Shown: one piece after another, positions 10,572 through 19,649 of the stretch
Position numbering within the stretch: the first letter of the stretch is position 1
Layout: each line of letters starts with the position of its first letter
Assembly: GCF_000758525.1 (NCBI RefSeq)
Contig: NZ_CP009241.1
Coordinates: 4,774,001 to 4,838,000, forward strand
Source: Paenibacillus sp. FSL H7-0357
GTDB taxonomy: Bacteria > Bacillota > Bacilli > Paenibacillales > Paenibacillaceae
Reading direction: 5' to 3'
Length of the DNA: 64,000 nucleotides
The notes under the pieces: generated by a model
The model's database searches: none
What the model was told of the DNA's origin: nothing
The model's input: only the letters and a program-made list of their open reading frames with translations
Program-made: the position numbers and the translations under genes

Positions 10572-10985
10572 TTATTTACGCCATTCCCGTTTGTTGGAAC
10601 GCTGGTTTGCATCCAGCTGAATCAATTCGGCGAGTGGCGGAACTTCTTCATGATCAATAAGCCATTTACGCATTTCCCTAATTGCCTCCACCTGTCCATT
10701 GCCCTTATCCCGCCAGGTTAGCAGCTCTATCACTTTAATAACCAGTGACAACAGGCTGCTGCTGTCGCTTTGGCTCTTTTCGGCCCGAATCTTTTGGATA
10801 AGTGCCTCATTCTCCCAATCAATCAATATCTCCTCGGCAATGGCTGGCCGCATAACGGTGAAGGTTTTGTTGCATTGGCTGCAGCAGACAACGGATAAAG
10901 GCTCTCCGCCTAAATCTACAGCGATCTTCTGTTCACATTCTTGGCATGTAAAACTTACTTGTATATCAAATGGTTGATTCCTCAT
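10572..10985 (-). CDS. Small zinc-ribbon protein of unknown function
   Basis: Not recognised as a named family. The N-terminus carries two CxxC pairs (FTCQECEQKI and VVCCSQCNKTF), a zinc-ribbon-like knuckle about 20 residues apart, followed by an acidic amphipathic region and a basic C-terminus (NQRSNKREWRK). ATG 10985 (MRNQPFDIQVSF) is chosen because GAGGAGGG lies about 10 nt upstream; the longer frame from 11003 would overlap that site. A nucleic-acid or protein adaptor role is only a guess. Confidence 0.6.
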   Translation of the reverse strand: MRNQPFDIQVSFTCQECEQKIAVDLGGEPLSVVCCSQCNKTFTVMRPAIAEEILIDWENEALIQKIRAEKSQSDSSSLLSLVIKVIELLTWRDKGNGQVEAIREMRKWLIDHEEVPPLAELIQLDANQRSNKREWRK

Positions 10986-11119
10986 GCGGACAACCCTCCT
11001 CATGGCAGCATTAAAAGTTACAATAATGTTTACCCATTTCCCTTAAGAAATGACCCATGACACGGAAGTAATGTCAAGACATAAGCTCTAATACGGACAT
11101 TAAATCGACAAAAAGCTAC

Positions 11120-11506
11120 TTAAAATGCCTCGCGAATATGCCTTAGAGCAGCGATACTCGTATCGTCATTCAGTAATACTGAAATCACATCAAAGGAGAC
11201 CTGCCGTTCTTCCTGACCTGTGGCATGCAAATAGACCTCTGCCGTATTGCGCACCTGCCGTATTTTGCGGGTGTTCACAGATTCCTCGGGTGTCCCCTGC
11301 TGAGGGTTTCCGCTGCGGCTCCGTACTTCCACGAAGATCAGCCTGCCTTCAAGCTCAGCAATGATGTCAATCTCGCCGCTGCGGCAGCGCCAATTGCATT
11401 TTATAATATCGTAACCTTGGGAAGTCAAATACATCACAGCAGCTTGTTCAGCTGCTGTGCCTTTTTGTTTGCGGCTATACCGCCCGCCTGTGCCGTTCTC
11501 CCTCAC
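11120..11506 (-). CDS. yraN: YraN/UPF0102-family nuclease-like protein
   Basis: Predicted Holliday-junction-resolvase-like fold. The protein shows the family signature: RKQKGTAAEQAAVMYLTSQG, then CRSGEIDIIAELEGRLIFVEVRSR, containing the E-x-D...E-x-K-like catalytic arrangement (here EID and FVEVR, with Arg in place of the usual Lys). Length 128 is typical (about 120). The GTG start overlaps the ylqH stop by four bases (GTGA), so translation is probably coupled in the rnhB-ylqG-ylqH-yraN group. Confidence 0.9.
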   Translation of the reverse strand: MRENGTGGRYSRKQKGTAAEQAAVMYLTSQGYDIIKCNWRCRSGEIDIIAELEGRLIFVEVRSRSGNPQQGTPEESVNTRKIRQVRNTAEVYLHATGQEERQVSFDVISVLLNDDTSIAALRHIREAF

Positions 11507-11802
11507 TTGAGCCTCCGCTCTCCTGCAGAACGGTCACTCTGGTAGATATAGCTTAGAATCTCCGCCACCAAATGGTACAGCTCAGGAGGAATCTGCTGAT
11601 CGAGGTCCAACTTCGACAGGACCTCCACCAATGCTGCATCCTCCTGAACGGCAACCCCGTTCTCCTTGGCCCGCTGCAAAATCATATCTGCCACAGCGCC
11701 TTGCCCTTTGGCCACAACTACCGGGGCTTCGCTTTGGCCTGGAGTATATTTCAGTGCAACAGCCTTCTTAAGGTTCTGTGAAACTTCATTTGGCTCACTC
11801 AT
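11503..11802 (-). CDS. ylqH: YlqH, FlhB cytoplasmic-domain-like protein
   Basis: Resembles the C-terminal cytoplasmic domain of the type III export switch protein FlhB, without its membrane part: AVALKYTPGQSEAPVVVAKG and the helical tail IPPELYHLVAEILSYIYQ. The NPTH autocleavage motif of true FlhB is absent; the corresponding position reads KYTPGQSEAP. 99 residues, matching B. subtilis YlqH. It overlaps the stop of ylqG by four bases (ATGA). The pairing of a FliK-like (YlqG) and FlhB-like (YlqH) protein away from flagellar genes is conserved but unexplained. Confidence 0.88.
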   Translation of the reverse strand: MSEPNEVSQNLKKAVALKYTPGQSEAPVVVAKGQGAVADMILQRAKENGVAVQEDAALVEVLSKLDLDQQIPPELYHLVAEILSYIYQSDRSAGERRLK

Positions 11803-14162
11803 ATCCGGTAATCGACTCCTTTGTAGGAGTCAGGAACATAGTCTGCCAGCTTGGACACAGTCTTCATACCGGATGCCGCAAGCGAGCCGGGCTCCGGCAA
11901 GGGCTCTGTGCGCAAGCTTAAAAGCTGGTAGCCTATTGACTCCACTGCGGATTGGACATCCTCCCGCCGATCCTCCAGCAGTTCAAGTACCCAAGGATCA
12001 TTATTATGCACCTTGAGGCTTACGATCCGGTCGACCACTTGGACGTCAACCAGCGTCTGTCCCAGCTGCTTCATATCCAAATCGAACCAAAGCCGGCAGT
12101 TCGCCGCATCCAGTTCACCCTTGCGGCCACGCCGCGACTGAATATGGACAGAAGCCGTTTCCTGTCCATCCTCGCCCCGCAGCGGCAGAAACAGCGTCAC
12201 CTGTGCGAACGGTGCCGTACGGTCCGTGTTGAGCAGCAGCTGCTGTCCCGTCAGCTGCTGCACAAGCTGGCCTGCGGCTTCCTTCACCGCAGGCGGCGCA
12301 TCGCTGCTCATCACCTGCAGCAGCACGCCCTTCAGCGTGTCGGCGGCATCTTCACCCGCCGCCGCACCGCCCTGCAGCGCCGCCAGCGGCAGCGCTGCCT
12401 CACGCGTTCCCGCGGCCGCTGTCACAGGCCGCGCATCTGCGCCGGCTGCGAAGCCGCCGCGCACCGCCTGCTGCTCGTGCTCCGCGCCGAGCAGCTTCAG
12501 CACCCGCCCCACCCAGGACTCCGTGTCCTGGGTGGCAGCGGGCCCCGGCTGCGGCGCTGACGCAGCAGCCGGGCTCTCCCCGCGCGGCGCTGACGCAGCA
12601 GCCGGGCTCTCCCCGCGTGGCGCTGACGCCGCGGGGGCCTGGGTTTGCCCCGCCTGCGTCAGCGGGGCTGCATTGCCCTGCGGCGGCGCAGCCGCAGGCG
12701 CTGGCACTGCCGCCGGTGGCGCAGCCGCTGGCGTTGACACTGCCGCCGGTGGCGCAGCCAATGCCGCCGGTGGTGGCACTGCCGCCGGTGTTGGTGCCGC
12801 CGCTTGCGCCGATGCTGCCGCCGGCATAGAAGCTGCCGTTGGCGCAGGGCTTCCGCCCGCAACGTTAGCGGGCGGCGAAGCGGCGAGCTGCGGCAGTGTG
12901 CCGCGCAGCTCGCTGAGCACGCCCTGCAGCTTCGTTAGCAGCGCCGTGCCGGACTGCTGCGCTGCCGGTCCACCGGCATTGCTTGCGGCAGCTTGCGCAC
13001 GCTCCGGCTGAGCTGCGGTCCCCGGCTTGGCCGCATTCGCCGCAGGCTCCGCCTCTGATCCGGCAGATCCTGCACCGATTCGTACCGCTGCAGGATCTGC
13101 TCCACTCTCTTTCAGCCGCGCCGCAGGATTCTGCGTGTCAGCTCCTTCAGCCGAACTCCCTGAAGCCGCATTTGCTGCCTTAGGGAGAACACCCGCGTCG
13201 GCAGATTCGTTGTCTGCCGGCACAGCCGCAGCAGTACCTGCCACGTTCTTGGCTGCGGCTTCAGGATTAGTACCTTCGGCTTCGGGTGTGTTCGCGGCCA
13301 TCGCTGCCGCAGCCTGTTCACCCTTCCCTGCGCCAGCCTGCGCTGCCGTAGACTGCACAGCTGGTTTGGCCCCGTCAGCAGCTTCGTCCGGCATAGCAGA
13401 AGCCGCTAGGGCAGCTTTAGCCGCTGCCGGATCAACATCAAGCTCTCCGCCTGCCACAGCAAGACCAGTACCAGTATTGCCGGTAGAAGAAGGGGCAGCA
13501 GATCCGGAAGGAGCCGTAAGCTTCTCCGAACCAACTATGGCCTTTCCACCCTCCCCTTCACTTTCCTGCTGTGCCCAGAGCGTAAGCTCCGTTTCAAGCT
13601 TGGTCAGCAATTCATGCAGTTTCGGACCAAACACAGCCTGCTGCAGCCCCTTCACGCTCTCCGCTGTCACAGGCAGTCCCCGTTTCACCGAGATCACTGC
13701 CGCTTCCAGCCACTCCGAAGTAGGCACGCCCTGCGGCTTGGCGTTCATCACCGCATCGAGCTTCGCCGCCGTCTCTTTGGTCAGGGGCAGGCCTCCCGAT
13801 TGCATGGCCTGAATAATCTCCCGTCCTGCCTTGGAATCTGACAGCCCAAGTGATTCCAGTGCCTCCCCCATGCTCTGAGATGATGCAAGAGCTGATTCGC
13901 CAAGGGAGACCGGCTTCAATACGGGCAGCCCGCCCTCACCCGGAGGCGCAACCTGCAGATTTAAGGTTTGTCCAGGCTGCAGCGGAGTTTCCAGCTCCGC
14001 ACGGACAGGCGTGCCTTGGATCTGTACGACCGCTTCTTTGCCGGATTCCGACACACTGAGGACTACACCACGAACGACCTGGCCTTCCTTCAGTTCCAAA
14101 GACTTGGCTTCTCCCGGTTTACTGTCTCCGAGCAATCCTCGAATCAAAGATCCGATATTCAT
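11799..14162 (-). CDS. ylqG: YlqG, FliK-like hook-length-control homologue with a long Ala/Pro-rich middle
   Basis: 787 residues. The N-terminal 200 residues are folded-looking (MNIGSLIRGLLGDSKPGEAK; LKEGQVVRGVVLSVSE, a beta-rich segment) and the C-terminal 220 residues resemble the FliK C-terminal domain (LWFDLDMKQLGQTLVDVQVV). Residues about 210-560 are low complexity, rich in Ala, Pro, Gly, with tandem repeats including two exact 11-residue copies (APRGESPAAAS). The family in B. subtilis is about 530 residues, so the expansion is in the middle. It lies 60 nt after rnhB. Confidence 0.8.
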   Translation of the reverse strand: MNIGSLIRGLLGDSKPGEAKSLELKEGQVVRGVVLSVSESGKEAVVQIQGTPVRAELETPLQPGQTLNLQVAPPGEGGLPVLKPVSLGESALASSQSMGEALESLGLSDSKAGREIIQAMQSGGLPLTKETAAKLDAVMNAKPQGVPTSEWLEAAVISVKRGLPVTAESVKGLQQAVFGPKLHELLTKLETELTLWAQQESEGEGGKAIVGSEKLTAPSGSAAPSSTGNTGTGLAVAGGELDVDPAAAKAALAASAMPDEAADGAKPAVQSTAAQAGAGKGEQAAAAMAANTPEAEGTNPEAAAKNVAGTAAAVPADNESADAGVLPKAANAASGSSAEGADTQNPAARLKESGADPAAVRIGAGSAGSEAEPAANAAKPGTAAQPERAQAAASNAGGPAAQQSGTALLTKLQGVLSELRGTLPQLAASPPANVAGGSPAPTAASMPAAASAQAAAPTPAAVPPPAALAAPPAAVSTPAAAPPAAVPAPAAAPPQGNAAPLTQAGQTQAPAASAPRGESPAAASAPRGESPAAASAPQPGPAATQDTESWVGRVLKLLGAEHEQQAVRGGFAAGADARPVTAAAGTREAALPLAALQGGAAAGEDAADTLKGVLLQVMSSDAPPAVKEAAGQLVQQLTGQQLLLNTDRTAPFAQVTLFLPLRGEDGQETASVHIQSRRGRKGELDAANCRLWFDLDMKQLGQTLVDVQVVDRIVSLKVHNNDPWVLELLEDRREDVQSAVESIGYQLLSLRTEPLPEPGSLAASGMKTVSKLADYVPDSYKGVDYRI
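12553..12630. repeat. 33-bp tandem repeat within ylqG
   Basis: Two copies of a 33-bp unit (12553-12585 and 12586-12618, a single C/T difference) plus a 12-bp start of a third copy. The unit begins GGCGCTGACGCAGCAG and encodes APRGESPAAAS in the low-complexity region of ylqG. In frame, so it changes only the length. Confidence 0.9.
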
Positions 14163-14222
14163 GCCGTTTTCTCCTCCCTTCGTTTAATGTCTTCTTAGTA
14201 TATCGACATTTGAGTTCTTTTT

Positions 14223-14849
14223 TTAAAATAACGTCTGCTGCTCCGCCAATATCCGGCTGATGAAGCTCCGCCGGTGCATAGGCGTTGGCCCCAGGGCCAC
14301 AATTTGCTCGCGGTGAAGCTTGGTCGCGTAGCCTTTATGTATTTTAATCCCATAGTCCGGGTATAATTCCTCCCACAAGCCTTCACAGAGCCGGTCACGG
14401 GTCACCTTCGCCACAATGGATGCCGCAGCTATAGATTGACTATTGGCATCTCCTTTAATAATTGAACGCTGAGGAAACGGCAGATCCACTTTTTCTGCAT
14501 CTATTAGCATGTAATCCGGCGTATGGCTCAAGCCCTCCACCGCCTTCTTCATCGCCAGCCGCGAAGCCTGTTTAATGTTAATTTCATCAATCACCGCAGA
14601 GTCAACGTGGCCAACACCAACCGCCAGCGCTTGCTCCATAATGAGCTCAAACAAAACATCTCTCTTCTTGGCGCTCAGCTTCTTTGAATCGTCAACACCC
14701 TCTATAATAAGGCCTTCTGGCAATATCACCGCTGCGGCGACAACATCCCCGAACAGACAGCCTCTGCCCACCTCATCTACACCGGCAATCCGGCAAAACG
14801 ACTGCTCCCAGCCTTCTTTTTCGTATAACAACATATCTGTAGTACTCAC
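14223..14849 (-). CDS. rnhB: Ribonuclease HII
   Basis: Endonuclease that cuts the RNA strand of RNA-DNA hybrids and removes misincorporated ribonucleotides. The DE(V)GRG catalytic motif (AGVDEVGRGCLFGDVVAAA) is near residue 25, followed by GVDDSKKLSAKKRD, ADY-like acidic residues (DYMLIDAEKVDLP) and the basic GYATKLHREQI. Length 208 is slightly short of the B. subtilis protein (255), lacking its N-terminal extension. GTG start at 14849 with a GGTGGATG ribosome binding site. Confidence 0.96.
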   Translation of the reverse strand: MSTTDMLLYEKEGWEQSFCRIAGVDEVGRGCLFGDVVAAAVILPEGLIIEGVDDSKKLSAKKRDVLFELIMEQALAVGVGHVDSAVIDEINIKQASRLAMKKAVEGLSHTPDYMLIDAEKVDLPFPQRSIIKGDANSQSIAAASIVAKVTRDRLCEGLWEELYPDYGIKIHKGYATKLHREQIVALGPTPMHRRSFISRILAEQQTLF

Positions 14850-15001
14850 TGTTCATCCACCGCCAGTTTCACTTATATTCAATCCTACTGCTGTTTAGCT
14901 TATCATATGAAGCCTTCAGGGGGCATCCCTCTTTAAGTTAATAAAATAAATCTGCATAGGACCCATTTCAATCATGCTTCAAAAACAAAGACAACAAAAA
15001 G

Positions 15002-15025
15002 AGCCACCCCAAAAAGTGGATGGCT
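15002..15025 (-). terminator. Intrinsic terminator after rbgA
   Basis: On the minus strand AGCCATCC-ACTTTTTGG-GGTGGCT forms a short GC-containing stem followed by CTTTTTG. It lies about 27 nt downstream of the rbgA stop and separates it from rnhB, whose start is 150 nt further on. Confidence 0.65.
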
Positions 15026-15052
15026 TATAATCCAATCATTATTTTACCGTGC

Positions 15053-15913
15053 TTAAGGCATCTCCAGGGTAAAGGTTCCAAGCTTTCCTGCCCGCAGTTC
15101 ATGGAGTAACGTACGTGATGCCTTCTCCAGATCCACTCGCCCGCCACTGATGAGGCAGCCACGTTTACGCCCTATCGCTTCCAGAACGGCAACGATCTCA
15201 TCGGGGTTCTCCAGATCCTCAGGAAGCTTATCAATCCCGAAGCGTTCCTTAAACCGGGAACCATAATCCGAGACCAGATATTTGACAGCATAAAAGGCGA
15301 TATCCTCGACGTTCAGAATCTCCTCTTTAATAGCTCCGGTTACCGCAAGGCGGTAGCCTACATCCTGATCCTCGAACTTTGGCCACAGAATACCCGGGGT
15401 ATCCAGAAGTTCCAGATTTCCGCCCGTTTTGATCCATTGCTGGCCCTTTGTGACCCCTGGGCGGTCACCGGTCGCAGCGATGCTCTTGCCTGCCATCCGG
15501 TTAATGAGCGTCGATTTGCCCACATTGGGAATCCCCACAATTAGTGCGCGCATCGCCCGCGGATTCATCCCCTTAGCAATTTGCCGATCAATTTTCTCCT
15601 TCAGCAGCAGTTTAACCTGTTCAGGAATTTCCTTCACACCTGTTCCGGTAGACGCATCTACAGGATGGGCGACATGCCCCTGGGCTTTGAAGTACGACAA
15701 CCATTTACGCGTCGCTTCTGGATCAGCCAAATCTGCTTTATTCAGAATAATCAATCTCGGCTTGTCCCGTAAAATATCGTCAATCATCGGATTGCGGCTG
15801 GAAAGCGGCAGACGGGAATCGAGCAGTTCTATTGCAACATCTATCAGCTTCAGCTTATCCTCAATTTGCCGTCTAGCCTTCGTCATATGACCCGGAAACC
15901 ATTGAATGGCCAT
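15053..15913 (-). CDS. rbgA: Ribosome biogenesis GTPase RbgA (YlqF)
   Basis: Circularly permuted GTPase needed for late 50S assembly. The permuted motif order is visible: G4 LNKADLADP near residue 60, then G1 [13 protein letters not shown] near residue 125, then G3 DTPGILWP. The N-terminus [15 protein letters not shown] is the family signature. ATG 15913 is used because the AAAGGAGGTG ribosome binding site overlaps the in-frame GTG at 15922. 286 residues, typical length. Between lepB and rnhB, as in B. subtilis. Confidence 0.97.
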   Translation of the reverse strand: MAIQWFPGHMTKARRQIEDKLKLIDVAIELLDSRLPLSSRNPMIDDILRDKPRLIILNKADLADPEATRKWLSYFKAQGHVAHPVDASTGTGVKEIPEQVKLLLKEKIDRQIAKGMNPRAMRALIVGIPNVGKSTLINRMAGKSIAATGDRPGVTKGQQWIKTGGNLELLDTPGILWPKFEDQDVGYRLAVTGAIKEEILNVEDIAFYAVKYLVSDYGSRFKERFGIDKLPEDLENPDEIVAVLEAIGRKRGCLISGGRVDLEKASRTLLHELRAGKLGTFTLEMP

Positions 15914-15942
15914 TGCCGTCACCTCCTTTGACTTCTGTCAGC

Positions 15943-16563
15943 TTAATGGTTAATTACTGAAATGTCTTTGACCGGCCAAAAAATCAGATCTGCACGGCCT
16001 ACAATATCACCAAGCGGCACATAACCGATCATCCGGCTGTCTGTACTGTCTGAGCGGTTATCCCCCATTACGAATACATGTCCTTCGGGCACTGTGCCGT
16101 CAGTAAAATCTTCGTTAGGGAAATTTTTATTATTGTACAAAGCATTATTATTATGCGCTTCATCAATCGCGCCTTGAATGTAAGTTTCGTTCACAGGTTC
16201 ACCGTTAACTGTAACGACATCCCCTTCGACTTTCACCGTATCTCCAGCCACTCCAATTACGCGCTTGATGAAGTCCTTGCCCTCTGAAGGCACATGAAAC
16301 ACAATCACCTCGCCACGCTGCGGAGAGCGGATGTCATACAAGATTTCATTTACAATTACCCGTTCACCGGTATGGAAATTAGGCTTCATGGAAGGTCCAT
16401 CCACAATAAACGGCTTAAATAAAAGCCATCGTATCAGAATTACCAGAACCAATGCAATTGCTATCGCTTTAATCCATTCCAATACTTCATTCTTCTGTTT
16501 CTTGGGGTTCTGTCCGCCGGACTCCACGATCTCCCCTTGTCCCTGCTGCAAATCCTGCTGCAT
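15943..16563 (-). CDS. lepB: Type I signal peptidase
   Basis: Membrane serine-lysine protease that removes signal peptides. One N-terminal transmembrane segment (IKAIAIALVLVILIRWLLF) is followed by the catalytic Ser in VDGPSMKPNF and the Lys region in DFIKRVIGVAGDTV; the C-terminal box GDNRSDSTDSRMIG is intact. 206 residues resembles SipS/SipT-type enzymes. An N-terminal cytoplasmic tail of about 30 residues is longer than in SipS. Located between rplS and rbgA, 30 nt upstream of rbgA. Confidence 0.96.
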   Translation of the reverse strand: MQQDLQQGQGEIVESGGQNPKKQKNEVLEWIKAIAIALVLVILIRWLLFKPFIVDGPSMKPNFHTGERVIVNEILYDIRSPQRGEVIVFHVPSEGKDFIKRVIGVAGDTVKVEGDVVTVNGEPVNETYIQGAIDEAHNNNALYNNKNFPNEDFTDGTVPEGHVFVMGDNRSDSTDSRMIGYVPLGDIVGRADLIFWPVKDISVINH

Positions 16564-16739
16564 AATTCACCGTCCTCTCTTCATCCTATACTCACTATAC
16601 AACACAAAAAAACTCCTGCCAAAAACCCCTCCACGATTACTCCTTCAGGAGGCCTTTTCGGAGAAGCTGATCCTAAGGCAACTATTTCAATGTCCATTAT
16701 TGGGGTCGAGAAGAACCGGATATAGCAACAAGAATAAAC

Positions 16740-16767
16740 GAAAGGGGCTTGAACTCAAGCCCCTTTC
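16740..16767 (-). terminator. Intrinsic terminator after rplS
   Basis: Minus-strand stem GAAAGGGGCTTGA / TCAAGCCCCTTTC with almost no loop, followed by GTTTATT. It starts 14 nt after the rplS stop, so lepB needs another promoter or read-through. Confidence 0.8.
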
Positions 16768-16780
16768 CTTTGTCACTATT

Positions 16781-17125
16781 CTAGCGACGGATTTCTTTAA
16801 TTCTTGCAGCTTTACCGCGCAGTTCACGAAGATAGTAGAGCTTCGCACGACGAACTTTACCACGGCGAGCCACTTCGATTTTCTCGAGTTTAGGCGAGTT
16901 GATTGGGAAAGTTCTTTCCACACCAACACCGTAAGAAATTTTACGAACCGTAAAAGTCTCACCAATTCCACCGCCGCGACGTTTGATTACAACGCCTTCG
17001 AACAACTGGATCCGTTCACGAGTTCCTTCGATAACTTTTACGTGTACCTTCAAAGTGTCACCCGGGCGAAAACTCGGGATATCTTTGCGGATTTGTTCTT
17101 GCGTAATTGCTTGTAGGATATTCAT
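16781..17125 (-). CDS. rplS: 50S ribosomal protein L19
   Basis: Bridges the 30S-50S interface. The 114-residue sequence contains the L19 signature ([49 protein letters not shown]). Strong AGGAAG-type ribosome binding site before ATG 17125. It normally follows trmD directly; here about 4 kb of unrelated genes lie between them. Confidence 0.98.
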   Translation of the reverse strand: MNILQAITQEQIRKDIPSFRPGDTLKVHVKVIEGTRERIQLFEGVVIKRRGGGIGETFTVRKISYGVGVERTFPINSPKLEKIEVARRGKVRRAKLYYLRELRGKAARIKEIRR

Positions 17126-17266
17126 TTAGGACTTCCTCCTTCCGTACAGGTGTTCATGCCTCTTCCGGAGAGACCATCGCTCTCCCTCATTATCCGCAGA
17201 GGACCACCGTATTCCACACAACAGAAATAATAATAACATAAAGAGTAGGCTAATACAACTATATTT

Positions 17267-17554
17267 TTAGAGCGGCAGCATATCCTTCTTTTGGGCTTTG
17301 GTTTTGCAATCCTTGCATAGTCCGACTACGCTTCCATTATCCTGGGCATAAAAGATAAGTTTGCCGTTTCTCTTCTTGCATGAGGAACAGAGCTGATCCG
17401 TGGAACTCTGCTTAGCTTTGCGGTGTCTGTCCATCGAGATCACATTGCTGGCCGTTGCAGTCTTTGGACTTCCGGCCCTCTTATGCCGTCTGTTAAACAG
17501 CCAGTAAACAACCACAACAAATAACAATACGATCAGGATTGCTGCATATCGCAT
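17267..17554 (-). CDS. Small membrane-anchored zinc-knuckle protein, unknown
   Basis: 95 residues. An N-terminal transmembrane segment (YAAILIVLLFVVVVYWLFN) is followed by a basic stretch and a four-cysteine motif (LCSSCKKRNGKL ... GLCKDCKTKAQ), a probable zinc ribbon facing the cytoplasm. A GGGAG ribosome binding site precedes ATG 17554. No family recognised. Its upstream region holds a hairpin-forming leader (17600-17740). Confidence 0.65.
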   Translation of the reverse strand: MRYAAILIVLLFVVVVYWLFNRRHKRAGSPKTATASNVISMDRHRKAKQSSTDQLCSSCKKRNGKLIFYAQDNGSVVGLCKDCKTKAQKKDMLPL

Positions 17555-17887
17555 CAGGCTTCATCCGCTCCCTTGACTTTTTACAGTCAAAATAGTAATA
17601 GACCGCCCTTCGTGGTGCCTGAGAGTCGGTCTGTTTTCTGCTGCCAGGCTCCGTTACACTTCTACACTTCCATTGCTCTGATTTCCAACCCGCCGTTTCA
17701 GCTTTACTGAACCTTTCATCTACAGCTAATTTTAACACAATCGTTTATTGATTTGTAGTCGCGCCCATGGGTACTGGACTTTAGTCCAGCACAGCAACCG
17801 GTCTCCAGCCTGTTATTCAATTATTTACCATAATATATAATAACGATTATACATAAGCAATATACAGACTTTTAGGAGGGGCTCCAT
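17555..17887. other. Divergent intergenic region with a possible structured element
   Basis: On the minus strand, positions about 17640-17600 contain a 6-bp stem (AGACCG/CGGTCT) enclosing CTCTCAGGCACCACGAAGGG. That loop resembles the conserved CTCTCAGGCA core of glycine riboswitches, but the rest of such an aptamer (GCCGAAGGAGCAA-like half) is not found. A second small hairpin (TTCAG-TAAAG-CTGAA) lies near 17695-17710. The region separates the zinc-knuckle gene from the divergent lipoprotein gene. Confidence 0.35.
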
Positions 17888-18898
17888 TTGAAAAAAAATT
17901 ATAAACCAGCAAAGATTGCAGCACTGGCTGTTTTCTCCATTGTACTATTAGCCGGCTGCAGAGAACTACCTGGCAAGGAAGCTGCCGATAATCAACTTGA
18001 ACAGCGCTTATCCGGCAACTCCCAACAGGAAGTTGCTGACAGCAATGGGGAGTTTGAAGAATTCTCTAGTGAACTCGGGCAGGAAATCAGTGAAGCAGCA
18101 GCAGATTTAGGGCAGGATATCGGAGAAGCCATGGAAAATGTGCATCAAGCCGTTCAGAATACTGCGTCCGTCGTGGCAGAACAGATCACAGCCGACAGTG
18201 TCAGCAAAGAACTTGTTGCCACCTCGAAAGTGGGGTCTTCCTCTACACTTACCCTGGACAATGCAGTGGGTGAGGTTGAGGTCATCTCCTCTACAGGAAA
18301 TACTGTCAACGTAACCGCTACTATTGTAGCCCATCATGCCTCCAGCAAATATGCTCCAGAGTTGTTTGATAATGCTGAAGTATCTGTAAAAATTAGCGGT
18401 GACGAGCTTAAAGTATCCACCTATGCCAAGGACAGTCCCAAAAAGGATTTATGGTCCTGGGCACACAAAAAATACGGCTATTCAGATTTCAGCATCAACT
18501 ACCTGATTGAGCTTCCAGCTAGTGTCGACAGATTTGAAATCAATAATGATGTAGGTTCTATTGAGCTGAGCCAGTTGCAGGGAACCTTTGACATTTCGAG
18601 CGATGTTGGAGCCATCACACTCCGGGATGTTGAAGTCACCGGCAAGTCCAAGGTAGAGACAGATACCGGAAGCATCGAGCTAAATATCAATGAGATGAAA
18701 AACGGCAGCAGTCTCAAAGCTAAAAGTGACATAGGTAAAATATCCGCCTCTTTGGACAGCAGTCTCAAATGCACCGTGGAGGCCTCCAGTGAGCTTGGAC
18801 ATATTTCCGGTACAGGTTCGGGCAAACATGATTTAAACGGGGGTGGACCGCTATTGTCCCTATCCACGGAAATCGGCTCCATCTCCATACAGAACTAA
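17888..18898 (+). CDS. Lipoprotein with DUF4097-type beta-repeat domain
   Basis: 336 residues. The N-terminus has a lipoprotein signal peptide (AALAVFSIVLLAGC, lipobox LAGC at about residue 23). A helical linker (residues 30-90) leads to a repetitive beta-structure with the pattern of DUF4097 adhesin-like domains: VGEVEVISSTGNTVNVTATI, VGSIELSQLQGTFDISSDVG, VETDTGSIELNINEM. Such proteins are often anchored outside the membrane; function unknown. TTG start with AGGAGGGG 8 nt upstream. Confidence 0.8.
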   Translation: MKKNYKPAKIAALAVFSIVLLAGCRELPGKEAADNQLEQRLSGNSQQEVADSNGEFEEFSSELGQEISEAAADLGQDIGEAMENVHQAVQNTASVVAEQITADSVSKELVATSKVGSSSTLTLDNAVGEVEVISSTGNTVNVTATIVAHHASSKYAPELFDNAEVSVKISGDELKVSTYAKDSPKKDLWSWAHKKYGYSDFSINYLIELPASVDRFEINNDVGSIELSQLQGTFDISSDVGAITLRDVEVTGKSKVETDTGSIELNINEMKNGSSLKAKSDIGKISASLDSSLKCTVEASSELGHISGTGSGKHDLNGGGPLLSLSTEIGSISIQN

Positions 18899-18986
18899 AA
18901 TGAAAGACACCGAACCGAATATCAAAATTTACGTATATACGCAAAAAATGGGCTTCCCAGATTAGGGAGGCCCACTTTTTCGCCTT

Positions 18987-19235
18987 TTAGATCAGCGCGA
19001 TTGCCAGCAGTGTAAACAAGCTTAAAGTTAAAATTTCACTGCCGTACCCATAAAAACCACCGTAATAATTGCCTGGGTAAAATGCCGAGGTTTTCATTTT
19101 TCCGTTGCCCTTCGTTTTCAGATAGACATTGTTCCGATCCACATCCACGATGATACCTTCATGCTGTTTTCCATCGGTTGTCATAATCCGTACCCTTTTG
19201 TTTTTGCATTGCAGACAATTATAATATGCTTCCAC
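18987..19235 (-). CDS. Small LSm-like protein with hydrophobic C-terminal tail (paralogue of 32414-32773)
   Basis: 82 residues. The core RVRIMTTDGKQHEGIIVDVD followed by NNVYLKT resembles a short Sm-like beta-barrel strand pattern; after a Gly/Tyr-rich segment (YPGNYYGGFYGYG) the protein ends in a hydrophobic tail (LSLFTLLAIALI). A second protein at 32414-32773 has the same order and the same ending. GTG start, with AAAGGAGG 8 nt upstream. Family not recognised; the fold is inferred from pattern only. Confidence 0.7.
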   Translation of the reverse strand: MEAYYNCLQCKNKRVRIMTTDGKQHEGIIVDVDRNNVYLKTKGNGKMKTSAFYPGNYYGGFYGYGSEILTLSLFTLLAIALI

Positions 19236-19390
19236 CCGTAACTCCTCCTTTACTGTAATGATTTATATTATGACTGGAGGGATTAGCCGGTAACGGCTAA
19301 GTTACCATTGTGAAATATATGTGAAATAAATAACTTGTGAACAATGTGTGTCTTTTTCGTTGGAAAAGGTTTATAATAAGATTACAAACA

Positions 19391-19403
19391 GTAAAGCGCT
19401 TAC
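19391..19403. promoter_or_regulatory. cre-like palindrome before small membrane gene
   Basis: GTAAAGCGCTTAC matches the CcpA consensus core (AARCGYT) with 11 of 14 positions over the extended site. It lies about 20 nt downstream of a TATAAT hexamer, a roadblock-type position. Confidence 0.35.
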
Positions 19404-19446
19404 GGGCTTGTATATGTACTAATCCGAACTTAAGGAGGCATGAATC

Positions 19447-19644
19447 ATGAGTACAGCAGGGAGAAATTTTATTAACGAGGGAATACTGCGCATCGCCTTG
19501 TTCCTAATCTTTGCATCACTTACTTACACAGTAAGAAACTACGTCTGGGCCATTATCGTACTCACGGTTGTTGCATTATATGCATTGGTTACTGGGATCA
19601 TTAAGCTTACCCGCAGTGACAGTGAAGTACTAGAGCGACGATAA
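19447..19644 (+). CDS. Small membrane protein, YgaP/DUF2892-like
   Basis: 65 residues with two hydrophobic segments (ILRIALFLIFASLTY and VWAIIVLTVVALYALVTGII) joined by a short loop, followed by a charged C-terminus. The layout resembles DUF2892 two-helix proteins. AAGGAGG ribosome binding site 9 nt before the ATG. Upstream, TATAAT near 19371 and a palindromic GTAAAGCGCTTAC at 19391-19403 (cre-like) suggest a regulated promoter. Confidence 0.7.
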   Translation: MSTAGRNFINEGILRIALFLIFASLTYTVRNYVWAIIVLTVVALYALVTGIIKLTRSDSEVLERR

Positions 19645-19649
19645 CCAAG

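Noticed and set aside
12226..13011. 261-residue open frame on the plus strand opposite ylqG
   Set aside because: Antisense of the Ala/Pro-rich low-complexity region, which leaves the opposite strand open by composition; no ribosome binding site or motif.
17600..17640. Glycine-riboswitch or T-box element
   Set aside because: Only the CTCTCAGGCA core or a partial GGCACCACG T-box likeness is present; the other conserved halves are missing, and the downstream gene has no link to glycine or tRNA charging.
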